From assembly GCA_016717145.1 (NCBI GenBank), contig JADKGD010000073.1, positions 225,039 to 289,038 on the forward strand: a stretch of DNA of 64,000 bases, given 5' to 3'. Positions 56,927 to 64,000 of the stretch are shown in pieces. A program made the translations under genes and the position numbers. The stretch's first letter is position 1. The number at the start of each line of letters is the position of its first letter. Under the pieces are notes generated by a model. That model did not search any database. It was not told the origin of the DNA and saw nothing but the letters and a program-made list of their open reading frames with translations. This DNA is from Saprospiraceae bacterium (GTDB lineage Bacteria > Bacteroidota > Bacteroidia > Chitinophagales > Saprospiraceae).

Positions 56927-57954
56927 ATGTATGGTAGGAGCCCTAAGTTATGTTGCATTTGTATTTTAATGTTTGTGGGATTAATTGTCTTAAAAGGACA
57001 AGATCCTATTTATAGTCAATTTTACAATGCCCACTTACAAATGAATCCAGCTTTGGCCGGCAATACAATGGGTCCACTAGTTCAACTAAATTATAGAAAC
57101 CAATGGCCAGCGCTTCAAAGTATTTACACCACATACTCACTTTCGTATGATCAGTATATTGATAAATTGAAAAGTGGAATTGGTGTGATGTTACTATCAG
57201 ACAATGCAGGAAACGGTACTTTGCAATCGACTGGGCTGACTGCTTTTTATAGTTATAAGCTCAAGGTAAATAATGAGACCTATATAAAAGGTGGCATGGA
57301 GGCTGGATTTTATAATCTATCTCTTGATTGGAACAAACTCCAATTTGGCGATGCAATTGACCCCAGAAATGGGCCTGTTTCACCAACCGGAATACCATAT
57401 CCAAGTTCTGAAATCCCGCCAACAGGAAATAGTAAAAATTTTTTAACCGTTGGCGCTGGTGTCGTTCTGTATAACCCTGCTTTTTATGTTGGATTGAGTT
57501 TGAAAAATCTGAATACACCCAACATCTCATTTGTAGGAAATTCTGCAACTAATGATAATTCAAATAATACTTTACCCACAAGAATATCTTTGCATGCAGG
57601 GAGTCAAATTTTATTAAAAAAAGGCAATAATAAAGTAGATCCTACGTTTATATCACCAAATATCGTTTTCCTGAGACAGTCAGGATACAATCAATTGAAT
57701 TTGGGGGCTTATCTTTCTGTTGATAAAATACAGGGTGGAGTATGGTTTAGACATTCTTTCTATAATGGAGATGCTTTAATTGCTTCTTTGGGCGTAAAAA
57801 AGAGTTCTTTAAAATAACATATAGCTTTGATTTCACCATTTCGCAGCTTTCTATCAATCAGGGAGGCAGCCATGAGATAGGCATCATTTTAAATTTTGAT
57901 TATTTGTATCCAAAAAAACAGAATTACAACGATTGTTTTGCAATATTTAGGTAG
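56927..57954 (+). CDS. PorP/SprF-family membrane protein, frameshifted near the end
   Basis: About 342 residues corrected. After a signal peptide come the family marks GQDPIYSQFYNAHLQMNPAL, LNYRNQWPAL, YSLSYDQYIDKLKSGIGVML and SLKNLN. The open frame ends at 57817 after VKKSSLK; an A6 run (57796-57801) carries one surplus base relative to the frame EFFKITYSFDFTISQLSI, GSHEIGIILNFDY, which ends at 57954. PorP/SprF proteins are barrel proteins tied to type IX secretion, often paired with giant gliding adhesins. No adhesin gene is in the window. Confidence 0.88.
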
Positions 57955-58002
57955 CTAAAGGTTATTTGTTTCGCGTAAGTATCATTTTTTTTGAAAATTT
58001 AA

Positions 58003-58032
58003 TTTGAAATTTTCAAAATATCCATATATTTG
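58003..58032 (+). promoter_or_regulatory. canonical Bacteroidota promoter of gldJ
   Basis: TTTG (58003-58006) and TATATTTG (58025-58032) with an 18-bp spacer match the -33/-7 consensus. The gldJ ATG follows 31 bp later. Confidence 0.65.
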
Positions 58033-58063
58033 GGCGCTAAATTAGAAAATAGAATATCAATCA

Positions 58064-59566
58064 ATGAAGAGTTTAATTAATTCATTAAGTTTAATGGCGT
58101 TTTTCGCTATAGTTTTCAGCTCTTGCGGCAAGGGTGGAGGTGAGACAGCATCTGATACAGGATGGAAATACAACGATCCGGAATGGGGTGGTTTTGAAAA
58201 AAAATCATATGAAGGTCAGATCGATGGCCCAAATCTTGTTTTAATCGAAGGTGGTACATTTGCCATGGGTTTGACCCAACAGGATGTAACCTACGAATTT
58301 AATAATGTACCAAGAAGGGTAACCGTTTCTTCATTTTATATGGATGAAACTGAGGTCAGTAATATTAACTACAGAGGTTATTTATTTTGGTTAAAGAATA
58401 AATATGTATCGTATTCTGAAGTTTATAGAAAAGCACTCCCTGACACTTTGGTATGGAGGGAAGAATTGGCTTTTAACGAACCTTTGGTTGAAACATACTT
58501 CAGACACCCTTCTTATGATGATTATCCTGTGGTAGGTGTGACCTGGTTGCAGGCAAAAGAATATTGTAAGTGGAGATCCAATAGGGTAAATGAAATGATT
58601 CTTATTGAAAAAGGTATTTTAAATCCGAGCCCTGACCAAAAAGATTCTGATACATACGATAGTAAAGCATATCTGACAGGTCAATATCAGGGAAATGTAA
58701 AGAAAAATTTACCTAACCTAGCGAATGGAGGTGAAAGACCAGTTATGTTTGATGATGGTATTTTATTACCTGACTACAGACTTCCTACAGAAGCGGAGTG
58801 GGAATATGCCGCGCTTGCATTGCAGGCAAATCAACCTACATCAGATGATGAGGTTTACACTGAACGAAGGTTTTTTCCATGGAATGGCAATACAGCAAGA
58901 TACAAAAAAAGAACAGGTTCTCAAGGTCGTATACTAGCGAACTTTAAGAGAGGTCGTGGAGACTATATGGGTGTTGCAGGAAACTTAAATGATAATGCTT
59001 CATTCCCTGGTCCGGTAAGACAATATTTACCTAATGATTTTGGACTGTACAATATGGCAGGAAATGTCAATGAGTGGACTTTAGATACTTACAGGCCAAC
59101 TACAAGTTTGACATTAAATGATGCAGACAATCAGGATTTAAATCCATTCAGAGGTAATCAATTCATGTCACCGGTAATCGATGAAGAAGGAAAACCTGTT
59201 GCAAAAGATTCATTAGGTCACCTTAAATATAGAATGGTGGATGAAGAAGAAGCAAAAGAGAGAGAGAATTACAAAAAGGGAGACGTAAGAAATTTTGAAG
59301 ATGGAGATGCTGAATATATTAAGTACCTGTATGGGGAATCAAGTTTGGTGAGTGATAAATCAAAAGTGTACAAAGGTGGTTCTTGGGGCGATAGATTATT
59401 TTGGTTATCTCCTGGTGCAAGAAGATTTAAAGATGAGGATAAAGCAGATAGATCTATCGGATTCAGGTGTGCTATGATCAGAGTTGGAGGTGCTGCAGGA
59501 AATGAAGATATGGGAGGAAACAGCTTTAAGGAGAGTGGTAAAAAAATTAAAAGAAGATACAAATAA
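58064..59566 (+). CDS. gldJ: gliding motility lipoprotein GldJ
   Basis: 500 residues with a lipoprotein signal (VFSSC, Cys22) and an SUMF1/FGE-sulfatase-type fold. The distinctive GldJ stretches are TGWKYNDPEWGGFE, LIEGGTFAMG, DTLVWREELAFNEP, YFRHPSYDDYPVVGVTWLQA, YKGGSWGDRLFWL and GFRCAMIR. The FGE catalytic cysteines are absent, as in GldJ/GldK, so it is structural. GldJ is needed for type IX secretion and gliding complex stability. The order gldJ-murF next to porU/porV is as in flavobacteria. Alternative: GldK, but the N-terminal signature favours GldJ. Confidence 0.88.
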   Translation: MKSLINSLSLMAFFAIVFSSCGKGGGETASDTGWKYNDPEWGGFEKKSYEGQIDGPNLVLIEGGTFAMGLTQQDVTYEFNNVPRRVTVSSFYMDETEVSNINYRGYLFWLKNKYVSYSEVYRKALPDTLVWREELAFNEPLVETYFRHPSYDDYPVVGVTWLQAKEYCKWRSNRVNEMILIEKGILNPSPDQKDSDTYDSKAYLTGQYQGNVKKNLPNLANGGERPVMFDDGILLPDYRLPTEAEWEYAALALQANQPTSDDEVYTERRFFPWNGNTARYKKRTGSQGRILANFKRGRGDYMGVAGNLNDNASFPGPVRQYLPNDFGLYNMAGNVNEWTLDTYRPTTSLTLNDADNQDLNPFRGNQFMSPVIDEEGKPVAKDSLGHLKYRMVDEEEAKERENYKKGDVRNFEDGDAEYIKYLYGESSLVSDKSKVYKGGSWGDRLFWLSPGARRFKDEDKADRSIGFRCAMIRVGGAAGNEDMGGNSFKESGKKIKRRYK

Positions 59567-59591
59567 GTATAGTTTAAAAATAAGATTTTAG

Positions 59592-59621
59592 GCCCTTGTA
59601 CAAACTACAAGGGCTTTTTTT
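59592..59621 (+). terminator. terminator between gldJ and murF, abutting the murF start
   Basis: GCCCTTGTA pairs perfectly with TACAAGGGC over a 5-nt loop and is followed by seven T. The T run ends at the base before the murF ATG. Confidence 0.85.
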
Positions 59622-60884
59622 ATGGATATACAACGACTTTTTAATATATACATGACATATAGAAATGTTTCTATAGATAGTCGTAAGATAACACCGGGGT
59701 GCATATTTTTTGCTTTGAAGGGTGAAAATTTTGATGGCAATAAGTATGCCCAAATGGCACTTGACATGGGAGCAGTGCTTGCCGTTGTTGATGATGCTTC
59801 CATTGCTATAAATGAAAACTACTTCCTGGTCGATGATGTATTAAGTGCTTTGCAGCAATTGGCACATCATTATAGAAAACAATTAACCATTCCCGTTCTT
59901 GCAATCACAGGATCCAACGGAAAAACAACAACTAAAGAACTGTGTCGCGACGTGCTCAAACAAAAATATATTGTAAAGGCTACCCAAGGAAATTTGAATA
60001 ATCATATTGGCGTGCCACTTACCTTGTTGAGCACAAATAGTGATGTAGAATTTCTGATTGTCGAGATGGGTGCAAATCATCAAGGAGAAATACATGCCTT
60101 GTGTATGATAGCTGAACCTCAGTTTGGTATGATTACAAATATCGGTAAAGCCCACTTGGAAGGATTCGGTGGTGTTGAAGGCATTAAAAAAGGAAAATCC
60201 GAAATGTACAAGGATATTTCCGAAAAAAGCGGCCTGATTTTTATTAACGGAGAGGATGAAGTGTTAAAGAGTCTTGTACCCAAAGGAACAAAAGTCATAA
60301 CATACATGCCTTCACAATTGGTCAGAATAATCGATGAAGACCCATTTATTACTTTTAGTTATAAGGGCAGGGTAGTAAACACACAATTATTTGGGGGCTA
60401 TAATGTTCCGAATATCGCTTTTGCCATAGCAGTTGGTGAATATTTTGGCGTAAATACAGAAAAAATAATCTTGGGTTTAGAAAGCTATATACCTGAAAAT
60501 AATCGCTCTCAAAGAGAAACAATAGGTACCAATACATATATAAAAGATGCTTACAATGCCAATCCTTCGAGCATGAAATTGAGTATTGAAAGTTTTGCAA
60601 AAATGGGAGACAAAAACAAAATTCTTGTCCTTGGTGATATGCTTGAGTTAGGACAATATACCGAATCTGAACATATTGATATTTTAAAGCTGACTGAGCG
60701 TCTAGGCATTAAGGAGAAAATTTTTGTAGGCGACTATTTTTATGCAGTAAAAGACGGACATTCAGGAAATTTTTTCAAAGATATCAAAAGTGCCAAAGTT
60801 TATTTCGATACTTGTAATTTTAAATATTCAACCATACTATTAAAAGGGTCAAGAGGCATCGCTATTGAAAAAATTATTTCTTAA
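59622..60884 (+). CDS. murF: UDP-MurNAc-tripeptide--D-alanyl-D-alanine ligase MurF
   Basis: 420 residues; adds D-Ala-D-Ala to the peptidoglycan precursor in the cytoplasm. VSIDSRKITPGCIFFALKG is the N-terminal UDP-binding domain, ITGSNGKTTTKEL the ATP loop, NLNNHIGVPLTLL, EMGANHQGEI and DAYNANPSSMKLS the catalytic and ligase motifs, and LGDMLELG the C-terminal domain. The MDIQRLFNIY start fits the family; an internal ATG at codon 11 is less likely. An intrinsic terminator lies right at the start codon, so normal read-through from gldJ is doubtful. Confidence 0.94.
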   Translation: MDIQRLFNIYMTYRNVSIDSRKITPGCIFFALKGENFDGNKYAQMALDMGAVLAVVDDASIAINENYFLVDDVLSALQQLAHHYRKQLTIPVLAITGSNGKTTTKELCRDVLKQKYIVKATQGNLNNHIGVPLTLLSTNSDVEFLIVEMGANHQGEIHALCMIAEPQFGMITNIGKAHLEGFGGVEGIKKGKSEMYKDISEKSGLIFINGEDEVLKSLVPKGTKVITYMPSQLVRIIDEDPFITFSYKGRVVNTQLFGGYNVPNIAFAIAVGEYFGVNTEKIILGLESYIPENNRSQRETIGTNTYIKDAYNANPSSMKLSIESFAKMGDKNKILVLGDMLELGQYTESEHIDILKLTERLGIKEKIFVGDYFYAVKDGHSGNFFKDIKSAKVYFDTCNFKYSTILLKGSRGIAIEKIIS

Positions 60885-60936
60885 AAGCTCAATTGATTAG
60901 GATGTTAAATAAAGTATTCAATAAAGGATTAATATT

Positions 60937-61671
60937 TCAAGGTTCATTTTCCATCAGCAAATTGAGACTTATCTCCGGATTGTCGAGAAATGATTTTGTG
61001 ATCTGATAATGATCGGTTTCTTCGTAGCTTATTTCCTTTATACCTTCACTACTGAACTGATAAATAGTCGCATTTGGATAAGCCATAATGATGGGAGAAT
61101 GTGTTGCAATAATAAATTGTGAATCTTGCTGTACAAGTTGATGGATCAGTGAAATAGCCGTCAATTGACGGGCTGGAGATAATGCAGCCTCAGGCTCATC
61201 CAGTAAATAGAGTCCATTGCCTGTAAGTTTATGCATTAATGTGGAAAGGAACGCTTCACCATGTGATTGTTGGTGTAAAGATTTACCTCCATAACTTTTT
61301 AAAACACCAAACTCTTCAGCCTTGGTTGCAACATTATAAAAACTTTCAGCCCTCAGAAAATAGGCATCACCAGGTATTTTAAAGCTTTTAGAAAGTTTAA
61401 TGGATCGGTGCAGATCAGAATGTGTATGGTGTATTTCAAAAAGAGCGCTTTTAGTACCTCCCTCGGGATTAAAGCCATACGCTACAGCTATGGCTTCAAG
61501 AAGCGTAGATTTGCCTGCTCCATTCTCACCAATAAAAAAAGTCACATCCGAATGAAACCTGATCTTTTCACATTCTTTTATAGCTGGTATGTTATAAGGA
61601 TATGCCAGCCTTTTAAGATCAGATTCGTCCTTAAAATACACAGATTTGATATATGGACGAGCTGAAATCAT
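60937..61671 (-). CDS. AAA family ATPase (AAA_21-type, recombination-like)
   Basis: 244 residues. Walker A is FFIGENGAGKSTLLEAIAVAYG, a signature region SHGEAFLSTLMHKL with the ABC-type motif, Walker B GLYLLDEPEAALSP and the switch FIIATHSPII. It belongs to the compact SMC/ABC-like ATPases sometimes called DUF2813/OLD-like cores; no TOPRIM nuclease domain is attached. It lies 14 bp downstream of asnS on the same strand, so it is probably cotranscribed. The role is unknown. Convergent with murF. Confidence 0.85.
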   Translation of the reverse strand: MISARPYIKSVYFKDESDLKRLAYPYNIPAIKECEKIRFHSDVTFFIGENGAGKSTLLEAIAVAYGFNPEGGTKSALFEIHHTHSDLHRSIKLSKSFKIPGDAYFLRAESFYNVATKAEEFGVLKSYGGKSLHQQSHGEAFLSTLMHKLTGNGLYLLDEPEAALSPARQLTAISLIHQLVQQDSQFIIATHSPIIMAYPNATIYQFSSEGIKEISYEETDHYQITKSFLDNPEISLNLLMENEP

Positions 61672-61685
61672 GTTATTATTGATTT

Positions 61686-63119
61686 TTAGAACTCAGCACT
61701 GCCAGGGAATCTTGGGAAAGGGATCACATCTCTGATATTGCTCATACCCGTCACAAATAAGACCAATCGCTCAAAGCCTAAACCAAAACCGGCATGCGGT
61801 ACTGTTCCATATCTTCTTGTATCCAGAAACCATGACATCTCTTCAGCAGGGATATGCATCTCTTCCATCCGCTTCAATAGTTTGTCATAACGTTCCTCAC
61901 GTTGTGACCCACCTATGATCTCACCTATCCCAGGAAATAGGACATCCATGGCCCGTACTGTTTTTCCATCGTCATCCATACGCATATAAAAAGCTTTGAT
62001 CTCTTTCGGATAATTGGTCAGGATTACAGGTTTTTTAAAGTGTTTTTCAACCAGATAACGTTCGTGTTCAGATTGAAGGTCTGCACCCCATTTGTCAATC
62101 GGAAATTGAAATTTACCTTTTTTGTTAGGTGTGGAATTTTTTAGGATTTCAATAGCCTCGGTATAGGTAAGTCTTTCGAATGGTTGTTCCAAACAAAAGC
62201 TTAGCTTTTCTATAAGGCTCATTTCAGACCGTTCGGCCAGGGGCTTTTGCTTTTCTTCTTCAATTAGTCTTTGTTCGAGAAAAGCAAGATCTTCTGCACA
62301 ATGGTCGAGTACATACTGGATCAGGTATTTCAACATATCTTCGGCAAGATCCATATTATCATGCAAATCAGCAAAAGCAACTTCGGGTTCGATCATCCAA
62401 AATTCTGCAAGGTGCCTCGACGTGTTTGAATTTTCGGCTCTGAATGTGGGTCCAAAAGTATACACATCACACAATGCCAAAGCACCAAGTTCTGCTTCGA
62501 GTTGACCTGAAACAGTCAGATTGGTTTGTTTGCCAAAAAAGTCTTTTTTGTAGTTTATACTTCCGTCTTCGTTTCTTGGAATATTATTAAGATCAAGAGT
62601 CGTCACCTGGAACATTTCGCCTGCACCTTCGGCATCACTACCGGTCACTATCGGACTATGTATATTTACAAAGTTACGGTCATTAAAAAATTTGTGAATG
62701 CCAAACGTCAATGCATGACGTATACGAAAAATAGCACTGAACGTTCCTGTCCTGAATCTCAGATGAGCTATCTCACGCAAGAACTCCAGGCTGTGTTTTT
62801 TAGGCTGTAACGGGTATATTTCTGCATCACAATCACCAAGTATCTCTATTGATTGGGCGATCAACTCTACTGTCTGCCCTTTTCCTTGGGAAGCAACAAG
62901 TTTTCCATCGATCTTTATGGCAGCACCGGTTGTAATTCTTTTTAGTAACGCTGCATCAGTATTTTCAAAATCAACTACAGCCTGCAAATTAGCCAGACAG
63001 GAACCATCATTAAGCGCAATAAACTGGTTGTTTCTGAATGTACGAACCCAGCCCATAACAGTATATTGTGCTTCTGTTTCTGACTTAAAAAGATCTTTTA
63101 TCCTTGTTCTGCGTGCCAT
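61686..63119 (-). CDS. asnS: asparaginyl-tRNA synthetase
   Basis: About 477 residues from MARRTRIKDLFKSETEAQ (63119), preferred over the ATG at 63152 because the extra eleven codons are not conserved. The OB-fold anticodon-binding domain is at residues 10-110 (VMGWVRTFRNNQFIALNDGS). Class II motifs are FRAENSNTSRHLAEFWMIEPE (motif 2) and GFGLGFERLVLFVTG (motif 3). The insertion GADLQSEHERYL and the HAGFGLG end fit AsnRS rather than AspRS. It charges tRNA-Asn. Confidence 0.95.
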   Translation of the reverse strand: MARRTRIKDLFKSETEAQYTVMGWVRTFRNNQFIALNDGSCLANLQAVVDFENTDAALLKRITTGAAIKIDGKLVASQGKGQTVELIAQSIEILGDCDAEIYPLQPKKHSLEFLREIAHLRFRTGTFSAIFRIRHALTFGIHKFFNDRNFVNIHSPIVTGSDAEGAGEMFQVTTLDLNNIPRNEDGSINYKKDFFGKQTNLTVSGQLEAELGALALCDVYTFGPTFRAENSNTSRHLAEFWMIEPEVAFADLHDNMDLAEDMLKYLIQYVLDHCAEDLAFLEQRLIEEEKQKPLAERSEMSLIEKLSFCLEQPFERLTYTEAIEILKNSTPNKKGKFQFPIDKWGADLQSEHERYLVEKHFKKPVILTNYPKEIKAFYMRMDDDGKTVRAMDVLFPGIGEIIGGSQREERYDKLLKRMEEMHIPAEEMSWFLDTRRYGTVPHAGFGLGFERLVLFVTGMSNIRDVIPFPRFPGSAEF

Positions 63120-63233
63120 ATTCAATAATTTAAAATTCAAATAAAGGCACAAAAGTACGGTAAAACCTACAAATGAGATAAGCTATTGTAAAATATTGTT
63201 TTTAAGAATCCTATCGATAGGGAAATTGCTTAA

Positions 63234-63876
63234 CTAAATCACCACATAAGTATTTGAGCAGGTCTGTATTTTTATCGTGAACCTCCAACGATCTTTTTTA
63301 GTGTACACCCAAATCGGACTGAATTCTTTCATGTCAATAATTTCTGCACTCATAAATACCGGAACTACATCCAGATCTATTGTTCTGGCTAAAATTGGAT
63401 CCTTAATAAACACTCTGGCATTGCTTAAGATCTCTTTGGTAAGATCATATCTTGTAGAATGAAGCATTATGGCAGTGTTTATCCGTATTCTTAGGAATGG
63501 CATCGACGTCTAATGTTTTGGCCAGTGTTTCATCCGTTGTATTGATAGCTGTAAAGGTCCATACCTGCCAGACTTTAATTTTTGATTTGTAGTCGAGATA
63601 GGTTCGATTCTGATCTTAATGTCATTTTTGTCAGGACCTGAGTCTTTAGTCAGTCGTTGGTACATGGCGTTTTGCACGAAGTCATTTTCTTTTGCGAGCA
63701 ACGATTTTTTTTCAGTTTCCGATAGGCCTTCTTCATATTGTTTATCTTCAAATATAATGGGAAGAATGGCAATTTTTTTATGATTTTGGTGGAGACGATT
63801 GTAGTCAATAGTCTGGTATTTTAGAGGAAACACATGACATCAACATGGCAAAAGTGATCAGTGTAAACATTCTCAT
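63234..63876 (-). pseudogene. lipoprotein of unknown family, at least three frameshifts
   Basis: The start MRMFTLITFAMLMSC (63876) gives a lipoprotein signal with lipobox LMSC, then the frame changes near 63833 to FPLKYQTIDYNRLHQNHKKI, AILPIIFEDKQY. More changes occur near 63535 (DETLAKTLDVDAIPKNTD) and 63500 (NTAIMLHSTRYDLTKEIL, ARVFIKDPILA), ending WRFTIKIQTCSNTYVVI. The merged product is about 210 residues. KIAILP-type starts occur in secreted putative lipoproteins involved in assembly of surface structures, but I cannot name the family. The number of breaks may be sequencing error or real decay. Confidence 0.6.
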
Positions 63877-64000
63877 GACTGTATATTTAAAGTAAGGATT
63901 TATGTTGTATCATGAGGAATACGATTTTAAGTCGCCGATGTATACAAGAAGGAATAGATTTAGTTTAATTTTAACTCTTAATGGCAAAAAAATAGAGATC

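Noticed and set aside
1..64000. CRISPR arrays, rRNA or tRNA genes
   Set aside because: No regularly spaced repeats and no cloverleaf or rRNA-like sequence noticed on reading both strands; tRNA was not searched with a covariance model.

Overview
The window is a 64 kb chromosomal segment of a Bacteroidota bacterium. Lineage evidence is the type IX secretion and gliding genes (porV, porU, a PorP/SprF-like gene, gldJ followed by murF), a short HU protein, many lipoproteins with Bacteroidota-style signal peptides, several TAnnTTTG promoter elements, and low GC. A Saprospiria-like affiliation is my inference, not something the sequence proves.

Layout. 1-8.2 kb: 5'-truncated katG, a rhodanese, a luciferase-like monooxygenase, then an LCIB-type (theta) carbonic anhydrase directly behind a bestrophin anion channel, a Na+/phosphate cotransporter with PhoU-like tail, and a CHAD (polyphosphate-binding) protein. 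8.2-12.4 kb: a copper-handling island with a CopA-CopB fusion oxidase, a DUF3347 lipoprotein, a Met/Cys-rich lipoprotein and a Csp-like four-helix copper storage protein. 12.4-17.8 kb: low-density accessory region with GNAT, VOC and AraC/GyrI genes, a decayed IS110-like transposase, a BrkB/YihY fragment and a broken IS256-family element that abuts a truncated esterase. 17.8-31.5 kb: esterase, fbp, OmpA and tandem-HhH membrane proteins, an ftsE-like ATPase, a CcoI-type copper ATPase, an AlaA-type aminotransferase, a NatAB-type exporter and methylmalonyl-CoA mutase. 31.8-49.3 kb: ABC-F, thrS, a dienoyl-CoA reductase-like enzyme, GT2, HU, a peptide-type ABC importer without its ATPases, a TIGR01777 epimerase, an OmpA protein, dgt and DUF4197. 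49.3-64 kb: MoxR, an SPFH/ribbon-helix-helix pair, the T9SS/gliding cluster, murF, an AAA ATPase, asnS and a broken lipoprotein.

About a dozen otherwise intact genes (katG, Na/Pi transporter, VOC, fbp, ftsE, ABC-F, fadH-like, oppA-like, epimerase, porU, porP-like, last lipoprotein) carry single-base frameshifts, nearly all at homopolymer runs. The reading frames resume with full conservation, so I treat most of these as probable consensus errors and give merged coordinates. The IS256/BrkB/IS110 zone looks genuinely decayed.

The most interesting system is the bestrophin + LCIB-type carbonic anhydrase pair. It resembles the bicarbonate-channel/carbonic-anhydrase partnership of algal CO2-concentrating mechanisms, but sits in what looks like a heterotroph, with a palindromic operator-like site at its presumed transcription start.
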